A DNA stretch of 64,000 bases, taken from positions 1,798,001 to 1,862,000 of the forward strand of contig CBDBHH010000005.1 of assembly GCA_965205535.1 (NCBI GenBank). The letters run 5' to 3'. The translations under genes were made by a program, and so were the position numbers. Within the stretch, counting starts at the first letter, position 1. Each line of letters starts with the position of its first letter. Below the pieces are notes generated by a model, which saw only the letters and a program-made list of their open reading frames with translations, made no database searches and was not told where the DNA came from. Below, piece by piece: positions 53,777 to 61,969 of this stretch. Source of the DNA: UBA8079 sp965205535. Its GTDB lineage: Bacteria; Pseudomonadota; Alphaproteobacteria; UBA6615.

Positions 53777-54343
53777 CTAATGCTTGCCGCGCCGTCGATT
53801 CCATTCGGCGATGGAGCGATTGCTCAACGGTACAGCGTCGTCCGTCATCTCCGACGCATAGGTGCCGGATGCGACATGCTGTGACTGGCGCAATATGTCG
53901 ATTCTTCGTTGTTGTTCCCCGAACGCATCTGCGCTGAGCGCCAAGCGTTTCTGGTCGCGTAGCTTAGCCAGTTCCCGGGCACCGAAATAAAAGGTCACGA
54001 TCACGCCGGCGATGATCCACATGCGCTCCGGCACAGCCTCGAGCGCGGTGTTGATGATTTGAAATTCGGCCGGATCGCGCCAGGCCGCCAGGAAATACAG
54101 AATGATCATCGCGACGATGATCGGCCGGGGCAGCCGGTTGAACCCGTCGATCAGGCTGTCGAACCAGGTGCGCCGCGCGAGGCGGCGAAATTCTGTGGCG
54201 AATTGCTGCTGCACCGCCATGTCGGTTCGATGGTCCTGATTGTCCCGTTCTCGCTGGTTGCCCGCAACAGCGTCGATGACCCCCGTTCCTGCGGCAAGGA
54301 GCGGTCCGATGCCCGGGATAACACTCAGCAGACTACGCAGCAT
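53777..54343 (-). CDS. GTA-type holin, three membrane segments
   Basis: A 188-residue protein with a hydrophobic N-terminal segment (LLSVIPGIGPLLAAGTGVI) and two clear helices (IIVAMIILYFLAAW and MWIIAGVIVTFYFGA), matching the Holin_3TM (gene transfer agent release) family. Holins open the inner membrane for the endolysin encoded just upstream; the two genes overlap by 11 bp. No capsid or tail genes are nearby. Confidence 0.82.
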   Translation of the reverse strand: MLRSLLSVIPGIGPLLAAGTGVIDAVAGNQRERDNQDHRTDMAVQQQFATEFRRLARRTWFDSLIDGFNRLPRPIIVAMIILYFLAAWRDPAEFQIINTALEAVPERMWIIAGVIVTFYFGARELAKLRDQKRLALSADAFGEQQRRIDILRQSQHVASGTYASEMTDDAVPLSNRSIAEWNRRRGKH

Positions 54344-54902
54344 TTTCGATCTCCATCCGGAAGCGTTCGGCCCGCGCGAGCCAGCCGCGCAGGAACCGCT
54401 CGGAGTCGGGGCGGCTCTCGACCAGTCGCCGGTAGAAGCCGAAGCGTTCGTCGACGATGGCGTTGTTGAAGAAGGGACCCATCTCCGATTGGGCGTGTTC
54501 GGCCGCGCGGCGGGTCCTGGGCCCCATGACGCCGTCGCAATCCAGGCTGCGGCCGATCTGCGCCAGGTTTATCACCCGCTGCATGGCCATGATCGGGCGG
54601 GGTGGGCCGCTGTTGACGGCCCAGTCGACCATGATCGGTTGAATTTCATCGGGAAGCCGGTTGATACCGGGGCGTACCCAGAAATCGTCACGGTAGAGAT
54701 CCCGGGCCTGTTCGGCTGTCACGCGCAGGATGTCGTCGCGATCGGTGTCGCCGTCCGCGTCATTGTCGAGGCCCACGCCACGAGCGTAGCGCAGGGAGAT
54801 GCCGTGGTTGGTGGCACCGCCGGGATCGGCGGGGTCGTCGACGAAGCCGCCCTCGTTGTGCAGGACCTCGTCGAGGATGTCTTCGATTGTTGGTATCGCC
54901 AT
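54333..54902 (-). CDS. Endolysin, GH108-type N-acetylmuramidase
   Basis: A 189-residue muramidase. The N-terminal glycosidase domain has the catalytic EGGFVDDPADPGGATNHGI region, and the C-terminal part (DGVMGPRTRRAAEH) looks like a peptidoglycan-binding domain. No signal peptide, so it needs the holin. GGGAGC precedes the ATG at 54902. Together they form a lysis cassette. Confidence 0.9.
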   Translation of the reverse strand: MAIPTIEDILDEVLHNEGGFVDDPADPGGATNHGISLRYARGVGLDNDADGDTDRDDILRVTAEQARDLYRDDFWVRPGINRLPDEIQPIMVDWAVNSGPPRPIMAMQRVINLAQIGRSLDCDGVMGPRTRRAAEHAQSEMGPFFNNAIVDERFGFYRRLVESRPDSERFLRGWLARAERFRMEIENAA

Positions 54903-55006
54903 CGGATGCTCCCGGACATGAGTGCCTCACGGCACGGGGAAACAAACTCGACGGCGTCTTAGATCAGATGCCGGTTCTCGGCAAATTCGGGTGCAGGCGG
55001 GACGCC

Positions 55007-56704
55007 TTACGCATCGAGCAGCACATTCAACAGCGCCGGACGGCCGTCTGCGATTGCTGCGAAGGCCGCCTCCAGTACGCCCGGGAGCTCGCTCGGTGTC
55101 TCGACTTTTGCGCCGAACGCGCCGAAGGGTTTCGCGAGCTCCGCATAGTCGAACTCGGTGATCGGGTGCCCCATCCACAAATCGTTCCGCGCCGCGCCCC
55201 CATCGGGATAGTAGCTCTCCTGGTCCTTGCGCATCGCGTTGTAGCCGTGATTGTTGAACACGATGGTGAGGGTCGCGAGATTCTGTTTGCGGGCGAATGC
55301 GAGCGCCTGGACAGCCGGGTTATAGAGAAAGGTACCGTCGCCGAGGGTGTTGACCACGGCGCGATCCGGCGCGGCCAGTGCGGCGCCCAGCGCCACGCCC
55401 ATCGACTGACCCAGCCCGCCATTGACCCGGAAATAACTTTGCGCGGCACCGGTTCGCAGATGGCGCAGGATGGCCGGGCGGTGGGTGATGCATTCATCGA
55501 CGAAAATGGCATCGTCCGGCGCGGCGGCCCGGATGGATGCGGCCAGCAGTGCCGGTGAGATAGTGTTACGCGCGGCGGCCTCGTCCTCGCTCGCCTTTAT
55601 CTCCGTGCGGCGGGCGTCGGATGCTTTCGTCCATGTCTCGCGGCGTGCCGCCACGGCTTCGGCATCGGGGCCGGCGGCGCGAATGGCGGCGGCGAGGAGT
55701 TCCAGATTCGCGGTGATGGTGCCTTCGAGGAACCGTTCGGCCTCGTTTGGCTGGTACACCATATGGTCGCGAAACGGGGTGTCGTCGATGGCGACGATGC
55801 GCGCCTTCGCCGGTGTTTTCGCCAGCGGGTACCAGGGCTGACGGCAGCCGATGGTGAGAATCAGGTCCGCCTCGTCGATCAGCGGTGGCCGGCCCGGGCC
55901 CTGATAAAGGGCATGGTCGGCCGGGAAGTTCGCATACAGGGCAAACAGGCCCTCGACGACGGGAATTGCCAGCAATTCGGCCAGTTCGACCAATGCGGCG
56001 TGGCCGGCGGGGTCGCGCCCGGCTTCCTCGGTGATGATCGCGGGGTTCTTTGCCGCGAGCAGCATCTGCACGACCGCGTCGATATCGTCGGCGGTGGCCG
56101 TAAGCACTGGTGGCGGGGGCGGGTCGCGCAGCTCGTCGGGCGGAGTCCAGGCCTGGGTCATCACCTCGATGGGGACCGACAGGTAGACCGGCGCGCGCGG
56201 CGTTCGTTGGGCGAGCTCACCGGCGCTGACAATCTGCTGATGCATGGCGGCAACGCTGCCGGTCTGCTGGGACCATTTGACCAGCGGCTCGAGCAGCCGC
56301 GTGTTGCTGCCCACCTGGTTCAGCAATGCCTGCCACTGGAAGCCCGGATTGAACTCGGGGTCTTCACCGAAGCTGAGAGATTCGCCTGACAGGATGACCA
56401 TGGGGATGGCACCGCGCAGCGCCCCCTCGACGCCGAGTGCTCCCTGGAGCAGGCCGACGCCGGCGTGGAGCATCACGGCCTGCATGCGCCCGGTGATCGA
56501 GGTGTAGCCAATCGCCAGGTCGACGGCGAGGGTCTCATGGGCGCAAGTGAGGTAGGTGGGACCGGGTTCGTTGGAAAGTTTCTGCTGGGCCATCGCCTCC
56601 CAGACCGGACCCCATTCGGAGCCGGGCGAGGACATTACATAGTCGATGCCGAGAGCGCGGAAGGCCTGGAGGACGGCATCGCCGCCATCGGGTGAATTTT
56701 TCAT
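55007..56704 (-). CDS. Thiamine-pyrophosphate-dependent enzyme, acetolactate synthase-like
   Basis: A 565-residue TPP enzyme with three domains. It opens AVLQAFRALGIDYVMSSPGSEWGPVWEAMAQ, with the catalytic Glu of CAHETLAVDLA. The TPP motif is TLGDGTFLYNPAVQALAFARKQNLATLTIVFNNHGY. It resembles large subunits of acetolactate synthase and benzoylformate decarboxylase; the reaction is unassigned. It lies between the lysis cassette and the phage-like repressor on the same strand as both. The ATG at 56704 was preferred to 56758. Confidence 0.88.
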   Translation of the reverse strand: MKNSPDGGDAVLQAFRALGIDYVMSSPGSEWGPVWEAMAQQKLSNEPGPTYLTCAHETLAVDLAIGYTSITGRMQAVMLHAGVGLLQGALGVEGALRGAIPMVILSGESLSFGEDPEFNPGFQWQALLNQVGSNTRLLEPLVKWSQQTGSVAAMHQQIVSAGELAQRTPRAPVYLSVPIEVMTQAWTPPDELRDPPPPPVLTATADDIDAVVQMLLAAKNPAIITEEAGRDPAGHAALVELAELLAIPVVEGLFALYANFPADHALYQGPGRPPLIDEADLILTIGCRQPWYPLAKTPAKARIVAIDDTPFRDHMVYQPNEAERFLEGTITANLELLAAAIRAAGPDAEAVAARRETWTKASDARRTEIKASEDEAAARNTISPALLAASIRAAAPDDAIFVDECITHRPAILRHLRTGAAQSYFRVNGGLGQSMGVALGAALAAPDRAVVNTLGDGTFLYNPAVQALAFARKQNLATLTIVFNNHGYNAMRKDQESYYPDGGAARNDLWMGHPITEFDYAELAKPFGAFGAKVETPSELPGVLEAAFAAIADGRPALLNVLLDA

Positions 56705-56803
56705 CGCATGTGCTTTCCTGAGGAGACCAGCTGCCCTGTTTGGTCCATCGTGGTGCAACGGAGAGGGACAGGCAACCGTCCGGATCGAGGAAATGCCTGG
56801 TGA

Positions 56804-57088
56804 TTATGAGCTCGTTTGGGGTTGTGGCGCGTGGCGTCCGGCAAAGCGCCGAACCTCCCATTCGCCCGCCGCCTGTTTCAGCCCGCGCAGGGTGTAGGTG
56901 ACGTCGCTGCGGGCATCATCCAGAGGCAACAGATCGCGCAGGTCGTCGGGATCGATCCGTCCCGATTGGCGGTGCGACCTGGCGAGGGCACGGGCGGCGT
57001 CGATGGCGGTGATATGGGTTTCCAGTGCCGCGATTCGCTCGCGCAGCTCGCGATATTGGCTCGATGTCTCGATCAACGGCGCCGGCAT
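56804..57088 (-). CDS. Small uncharacterised protein
   Basis: A 94-residue helical protein (SSQYRELRERIAALETHITAIDAARALARSHRQ...DLRDLLPLDDARSDVTYTLRGLKQAAGEWEVRRF). Not recognised. A TTG at 57124 is an alternative start. It is downstream of the repressor gene on the same strand and may be part of the phage-derived patch. Confidence 0.55.
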   Translation of the reverse strand: MPAPLIETSSQYRELRERIAALETHITAIDAARALARSHRQSGRIDPDDLRDLLPLDDARSDVTYTLRGLKQAAGEWEVRRFAGRHAPQPQTSS

Positions 57089-57155
57089 GGCAATATTAGT
57101 TGCGGAAAACACAATTTTGGTCAACCCGCCGATGCAGTCCTGTTCGGCGCCGGGA

Positions 57156-57815
57156 TTAACCCCGTCCGGCCCAGATGATCAGGTGGAGGCTTTCGACCTG
57201 TTCGAGGGGGAATTCCAGTTCGGCCGCGGGGTTGAACTGCTTCAGATGCAGTGTGTCAGTGGTCTGTCGGGTGAATTGTTTGACCAGCGCGCGCGGTGGC
57301 TCGCCGTCGGTGTCGGGCCGAAGTTGTACAACGACGAAGGTATCGTCGCCGCGCACCACGGCGCGGCCGGGATGGACATGCAGGGTCTCTCCCGGGAAAT
57401 AGCGCGGCACCATGGACGTGTCCGCGACATAGACCGCATAGGCGCTCGCCACACCACGCAAGGATGGCGGACGCTCCACATAGTCGTGAATTTCACCGTT
57501 CATGACGAACATACCGTCGGCTTGCTTCGAAGATCCGCCGAGGGCGGTTCCCATCACCGGCAGATCACGTGTGCCCTGACCGGATGCGGGTGGCGCGGCG
57601 GGTACCCCGAATTCCTGTGCGAGGTCCGGCGTGAAGCCGGACGGTATTTGCGCGCCCATGTAGGCGGCGACAACCGGCAGCTCGGCTGCGCGGAGTTGGC
57701 GGGTGCCGGCGAGCAGCCGGCTGATCGCCGACGGATCAACCCCCAGGGCCACGGCAAGACCTCTTTGGGTCTTGCCGGGCTTCGCCAGCCCGTCACGTAT
57801 CCAATCGAGTTCCAT
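57156..57815 (-). CDS. Phage-type repressor, HTH plus S24 (LexA-like) domain
   Basis: A 219-residue protein with an N-terminal helix-turn-helix (TQRGLAVALGVDPSAISRLLAG) and a C-terminal S24 peptidase fold with the Ser-Lys pair Ser134 (DTSMVPRYFPGE) and Lys179 (ALVKQF). No clear Ala-Gly cleavage site is seen in the linker, so it may not self-cleave. The promoter and palindromes at 57830-57936 suggest autoregulation and control of the divergent genes at 58023. Confidence 0.88.
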   Translation of the reverse strand: MELDWIRDGLAKPGKTQRGLAVALGVDPSAISRLLAGTRQLRAAELPVVAAYMGAQIPSGFTPDLAQEFGVPAAPPASGQGTRDLPVMGTALGGSSKQADGMFVMNGEIHDYVERPPSLRGVASAYAVYVADTSMVPRYFPGETLHVHPGRAVVRGDDTFVVVQLRPDTDGEPPRALVKQFTRQTTDTLHLKQFNPAAELEFPLEQVESLHLIIWAGRG

Positions 57816-57829
57816 GGTGTCGAACCTGT

Positions 57830-57936
57830 TGAAATTTCAGGAGATTGCGAAATTATCACGCTTTAAGTTGCATATGCAATGTGAAAAACACAAGATCAGG
57901 ATCGTATCGAGTTGTCCACTGTCATCGGAAATTTCC
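57830..57936. promoter_or_regulatory. Divergent promoter and operator region of the repressor
   Basis: On the reverse strand TTGCAT (57879-57874) and GATAAT (57857-57852) with a 16-bp spacer form the repressor promoter. The perfect palindrome TTGCATATGCAA (57868-57879) overlaps its -35. Two related palindromes, TGAAATTTCA (57830-57839) and GGAAATTTCC (57927-57936), lie 97 bp apart. A TCATAAC direct repeat at 11-bp spacing stands before the forward genes. Confidence 0.55.
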
Positions 57937-58022
57937 CGTGCAATGGACGGCAAAATGCGTAAGGTGTTCATGGTTCGTTCTTTTTTCAATCATAACTCAG
58001 TCATAACAAGGGGAGATGACCC

Positions 58023-58385
58023 GTGTCGAAATTTCGCCGCAACCGACCGGACCTTCAGTGGCCACCGCGATCCGAGGAGGAAATGCTGGTCTGGCAACGG
58101 ACCGTGGGGACCGATCTGGAAATCGCCCGGCTGCTCGGACTGAGCCGCGCCAGCATCTATGGACAACGCATGAAATTCGGGGTGGCGGCGCTGCCCCGCA
58201 AGAAACGCGCGCGGGTGCGCGAACGCCGTGCCGGCAGCCGGATCACCAAGACGGCGATGCGCAGGCTTTATGCCGGGCGCGAATATGAGGATTGGGCCGC
58301 GCGGCGTTCGCCCGTCGTTCAGGCCGGGGGGCAGATTCCCCCACGGGTGCTGGAGCCGGTGCCGATGTATCAGGCGGCGGAGTAA
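58023..58385 (+). CDS. Uncharacterised basic protein with HTH-like segment
   Basis: A 120-residue protein with a helix-turn-helix-like core (TDLEIARLLGLSRASIYGQRMKFGV) between basic ends. Start is a GTG with AAGGGGAG. It is divergent from the repressor and is probably phage-derived; a DNA-binding role such as small regulator or packaging factor is possible. Confidence 0.65.
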   Translation: MSKFRRNRPDLQWPPRSEEEMLVWQRTVGTDLEIARLLGLSRASIYGQRMKFGVAALPRKKRARVRERRAGSRITKTAMRRLYAGREYEDWAARRSPVVQAGGQIPPRVLEPVPMYQAAE

Positions 58386-58389
58386 CCCG

Positions 58390-58986
58390 GTGGCGCGTGC
58401 GGGCAGAAAAAGAAAGCTGGATGCAGTTCGCCGCAAGACGACGCGGCGCGAACGCCGCCCGGCCGATGCAGGGACGCCGGAATTCTATGCCCGGCGTGCG
58501 CTTGTCGTCGGTGCGGACGGTGCGCGTGATCCCCGGTCCGGTGATCCGCTCGGCATCCTCCGTCTGTCGGGGCATGTCACGCAGGCGCAGATGGATGCCG
58601 GCTGGGTCTACACGGTGATGCGCTGGCGCGCCTTCGGCAAAACGACGCCCTATACCCACATCTATGAACGCTATGCCAGCGGGCTTACGGGCATGAATGC
58701 GGGGGGCGTTAACCTGTATCCCGACGCGGATGCCCGGGCGCGGGATATCTTCGCGCGTGGCGACAACGTGCTGCGCAATGCCGGTCGGCTCGCCTGGTCG
58801 GAGACACGCCGGGTGAGCGTCGAACACCGGCTGCCGGGCTGGTACTGGCGCAGCAAGGCCGGACCGCTCGGCAAGGCCGATGCGATCGAGCGCGCCGCAC
58901 TCCTGCGCGGGCTGGATGCATTGGCCGTGGCCTACGGGCGCGGTGACAACAATTCAGCCGCCGCGCGCGCAACACGACTACCCTAG
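58390..58986 (+). CDS. Uncharacterised protein of the phage-like patch
   Basis: A 198-residue basic protein beginning MARAGRKRKLDAVRRKTTRRERRP, then a folded region (GILRLSGHVTQAQMDAGWVYTVMRWRAFGKTTPYTHIYERYASGL). Not recognised. The GTG at 58390 lies 5 bp after the previous stop, so the genes form a pair; a longer open frame upstream was rejected because it runs inside the previous gene. Confidence 0.6.
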   Translation: MARAGRKRKLDAVRRKTTRRERRPADAGTPEFYARRALVVGADGARDPRSGDPLGILRLSGHVTQAQMDAGWVYTVMRWRAFGKTTPYTHIYERYASGLTGMNAGGVNLYPDADARARDIFARGDNVLRNAGRLAWSETRRVSVEHRLPGWYWRSKAGPLGKADAIERAALLRGLDALAVAYGRGDNNSAAARATRLP

Positions 58987-58993
58987 CGAAAAT

Positions 58994-59926
58994 CTACATC
59001 CCGCCGTCGCCCTGGCGGGCCTCATAGGCTTTGACCCCGGCATAGGCCGTGGCGAGCAGCGGTTCGTCAATGCCGACCTCGCGGGCCGTCGTGAGGAGCA
59101 TGCCGAGAATGTGCTCCCCCTCGGACCGGTTGCCCGCCTCGATGTCGCGCAGCATGGAGGTGACGTATTTGGACTCCGGATCCGCGAAGAGCGTGCGGTA
59201 ATTTTCCATGAAGGCGTCGCTGGGCGGGTAGCCCGCGCGTTTTGCGACCTCGGCCGTGGTCTCCAGGAAATGCTGGAACAGGGATGCTCCTTCCTGCGTG
59301 CGCACGATCTGGCCGACATTGGCCCGCATCAGCGTGGTCATGCCCGCCGCGGTCGCCAGGTGGACCATCTTTTCCCACATCTCCTGCATGGCGTTCTCGA
59401 GTGCGACGGGTTCGAGCCCGACCGCCCCGTCGAGCGCGTCGCGGAGTGCGGCGATACGATCGCTGATCCCGCCGGCCTGCTCGCCGAAATTCAGCCAGCG
59501 CCAGTCGTTCATATGCCTGATCAACCCGTCGGGCTGGCGGGCGGCGGAAATTTTCACCGTTCCGGCCAGGACATGTTCGGCCCCCAGTTGATCGTTCAGT
59601 ATCCGGATATGACCCAGCCCGTTGAGAATGGGAAAGACCATCGTCTCCGCACCGATACCGGGCGCGATGGCGGCGATCGCATCGTCGAGGTCGTAGGCCT
59701 TGCAGGTCAGCAGGATGAGATCATAGTCCGGCGTCAGTTCGGCCTGGCCGATGGTCTTCACCGGCCCGGCGAAATCGCCATAGGTGCTTTCGAGGCGCAG
59801 GCCTTCGCGCGCGAGCCGTTCGCGCGTCGCGTCGCGGACCAGGAATGTGACGTCGCGCCCGGCTTGTGTGAGCCGCCCGCCGACATAACCACCGATCGCG
59901 CCGGCCCCCAGAATCAGAAACTTCAT
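58994..59926 (-). CDS. 2-dehydropantoate 2-reductase family (ketopantoate reductase)
   Basis: A 310-residue NADPH-dependent reductase. N-terminal MKFLILGAGAIGGYVGGRL, the PILNGLGH segment and the Lys of a KMVHL-type catalytic loop fit the ApbA/PanE family. The family also contains opine-type and other ketoacid reductases, so panE is not certain. GGGAGG precedes the ATG at 59926. Divergent from the enolase-superfamily gene. Confidence 0.85.
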   Translation of the reverse strand: MKFLILGAGAIGGYVGGRLTQAGRDVTFLVRDATRERLAREGLRLESTYGDFAGPVKTIGQAELTPDYDLILLTCKAYDLDDAIAAIAPGIGAETMVFPILNGLGHIRILNDQLGAEHVLAGTVKISAARQPDGLIRHMNDWRWLNFGEQAGGISDRIAALRDALDGAVGLEPVALENAMQEMWEKMVHLATAAGMTTLMRANVGQIVRTQEGASLFQHFLETTAEVAKRAGYPPSDAFMENYRTLFADPESKYVTSMLRDIEAGNRSEGEHILGMLLTTAREVGIDEPLLATAYAGVKAYEARQGDGGM

Positions 59927-59983
59927 GCCTCGCACCTCCCTGTGCTTCGTCTATTGTAGCGGGTCCGTGAGGAGGAAACAGAG

Positions 59984-60001
59984 ATGAAGGTCGTGTCATG
60001 A
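59984..60001 (+). other. Five-codon mini-ORF overlapping the next start
   Basis: ATG AAG GTC GTG TCA TGA follows a strong AGGAGGAAACAG site, and its TGA overlaps the ATG of the enolase-superfamily gene as ATGA. It may be a translational leader. The peptide itself (MKVVS) is unlikely to matter. Confidence 0.4.
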
Positions 60002-61080
60002 AGATTACCGGGACGGATATCACCCTGCTGGCGGTGCCCCTGCGCCGACCGATCCGCACCTCGTTTCACAATTTCTCCCACGCCCACACCGTGTTCGTGC
60101 AGATGCACACGGATGCGGGCCTGACAGGGATGGGCTGGTGTTTCGCCTTCGAGGAACGCAAGGCGGCCGCCCTGGCATTGCTGGCCGAGGACCTCGCCGC
60201 GCTCTATGTCGGGCGCGACCCGCGCGCGGTCCGGGACAATCACGCCGTGGCCTGGAAGGACATGAATTTCCTGGGCCATGCGGGTGCTGCGATGATCGCG
60301 CTGTCGGGCCTGGACACCGCATGCTGGGAACTGGCCGCGCTGGCCGCCGATGTGCCGCTGTATCGCCATCTCGGCGGGGCTGCGACGCGGGTCGAGACCT
60401 ATGCGTCATCCGCGTTGTGGCTCGACCGGTCGATCGATGCGCTTACCGCAGAAGCGCAGGCGCTGGTGGCCGACGGCCACCGGGCCATGAAAGTGCGGGT
60501 AGGCCAGGCGGACTTCATGAAGGATGTCGAACGTGTCCGCCTCGTGCGCGAGGCCGTGGGGCCGGACATCACCCTGATGGTGGATGCCAATCAGGCCTGG
60601 CCGGAATCGGTCGCGATCCGGGCCGGGCGCGAATTCGAGGCGCTGGACATTTTCTGGCTGGAAGAGCCGGTCTTCTATGCAGATATCGAGGGCTGCGCGC
60701 GGATCGCCGCGGCGCTGGATATGCGGGTCGCGACGGGCGAGACGTCCTACGGCTCGGCCGCGATGAAACAGCATCTGGACGCACGCGCGGCCGATGTCCT
60801 GATGCCCGATTTGCAGCGGATGGGCGGAATCACCGATTACCTGAACACCTGCGCCCTGTGTGCCGCATACGAACAGCCCGTATCGTCGCATCTGTTTACC
60901 GAAGCCTCTGCCCATGTGCTTGCGGCCCAACCCCATGCGCTGATGCTGGAGCATATGGAGTGGTGGGAAGAGCTGTTCACCGACCCGCTCGTGGTCGAAG
61001 AGGGCGCGGTGGTGATGCCGGAGGGACCGGGGCTCGGGCTTAGCCTCGCGCCGGAGGCGTTGGGTAAATTCGCCGTTTAG
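59998..61080 (+). CDS. Mandelate racemase/muconate lactonising enzyme family protein
   Basis: A 360-residue enolase-superfamily enzyme. KVRVG carries the first base Lys, MVDANQAW the first metal ligand, WLEEPVFY the second and VATGETSYG the third; a general-base His in VSSHLFTEAS fits the family. Members dehydrate or racemise sugar acids or amino acid derivatives; the substrate is unknown. The strongest ribosome site upstream belongs to the mini-ORF at 59984, so its own start may depend on reinitiation. Confidence 0.9.
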   Translation: MKITGTDITLLAVPLRRPIRTSFHNFSHAHTVFVQMHTDAGLTGMGWCFAFEERKAAALALLAEDLAALYVGRDPRAVRDNHAVAWKDMNFLGHAGAAMIALSGLDTACWELAALAADVPLYRHLGGAATRVETYASSALWLDRSIDALTAEAQALVADGHRAMKVRVGQADFMKDVERVRLVREAVGPDITLMVDANQAWPESVAIRAGREFEALDIFWLEEPVFYADIEGCARIAAALDMRVATGETSYGSAAMKQHLDARAADVLMPDLQRMGGITDYLNTCALCAAYEQPVSSHLFTEASAHVLAAQPHALMLEHMEWWEELFTDPLVVEEGAVVMPEGPGLGLSLAPEALGKFAV

Positions 61081-61947
61081 CTAAAGCGCCTGACGCTGGC
61101 CGGATTCGGGCTTCGCATCGGGTCCCTGCAGCTGGGTGATGCGACGCTGAAGCTCGTCGGCCGTGCAGGGCCAGCGGACGGTGGCATCGAAGCCAGGCAG
61201 GGAATCAAACCTGTCCATATCCGCCATGGACGGCGGAATCATAAGCACCTTGGGGTAAGCCGCATCCCGCAGGAGCCGCACCATCATCGGGGCCTGCATA
61301 TCGCTGGTGTTGAACGACACCATGAGCAGGTCCGGCGTGATGCTCTCATGGCTGTCGAGGAATTGCTTGCCGCTGTTCATCTCGATGACGTTATGGCCGC
61401 CCGCCCCCAGTGCTGTGCGAATCTCCGACATGTCGAACTCCGCATCGACGACGGCGACGACGGTCATGGCGTTCTCCGCGATGATCGGCGCCGGGCTCGT
61501 GTCGTCCGTTTCCCGGGAGTCGGAGAGCGCACGGTAGAGCCGCACGAGCTGCTCTTCCTTGTGCCGGTTGATTCGCGTGATCTGGCGCACGCGTGATTCG
61601 ACGGTCACCAGAAGCATCTCGAAATCGACCGGCTTCGTCAGATAATCGTCGGCGCCGAGTTTCTTACCCGCGATGATGTCCTTTCGGTCGGCCAGTGCCG
61701 AGAGAAACACGAAGGGGACGTCGTCGTATTCCTCGTGAGATTCACGCAGTTTCGTGAGCAGCTCATAGCCGTTCATGTCGGGCATGTTCACGTCGCAGAG
61801 AACCAGATCGGGCTTGTGCGTGACGATGGCGTCATACCCCTCGCGGCCGTTGGCGGCATCGATCATCTCGTAACCGGCGTCACTGAGCTCTTCGACAATG
61901 TCTTCGCGCAGCTCGGCTTCGTCTTCGATACAGAGGATTCTGGTCAT
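61081..61947 (-). CDS. Response regulator with intact and degenerate receiver domains
   Basis: A 288-residue regulator with no DNA-binding domain. The first receiver (1-125) is complete: ILCIEDEAEL acidic pair, phospho-acceptor in LVLCDVNMPDMNGYELL, Thr/Ser switch and Lys in YLTKPVDFEML. The second (about 165-285) keeps the fold but has no Asp at the acceptor position (DLLMVSFNTSDM) and Trp instead of Lys (RWPCTADEL). It lies 22 bp downstream of the kinase, its likely partner. The ATG at 61947 has AGGAAA. Confidence 0.9.
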   Translation of the reverse strand: MTRILCIEDEAELREDIVEELSDAGYEMIDAANGREGYDAIVTHKPDLVLCDVNMPDMNGYELLTKLRESHEEYDDVPFVFLSALADRKDIIAGKKLGADDYLTKPVDFEMLLVTVESRVRQITRINRHKEEQLVRLYRALSDSRETDDTSPAPIIAENAMTVVAVVDAEFDMSEIRTALGAGGHNVIEMNSGKQFLDSHESITPDLLMVSFNTSDMQAPMMVRLLRDAAYPKVLMIPPSMADMDRFDSLPGFDATVRWPCTADELQRRITQLQGPDAKPESGQRQAL

Positions 61948-61969
61948 GTGCGTTTCCTGCGTTGCCTGT

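Noticed and set aside
57703..58143. A 146-codon forward open frame across the repressor control region
   Set aside because: It spans promoters and palindromes and overlaps the better supported GTG-start gene at 58023.
49801..58990. tRNA-Pro as the attachment site of the phage-derived patch
   Set aside because: The tRNA lies about 4 kb from the lysis genes with ordinary metabolic genes between; no duplicate of the tRNA 3' end, and no integrase gene, was seen.
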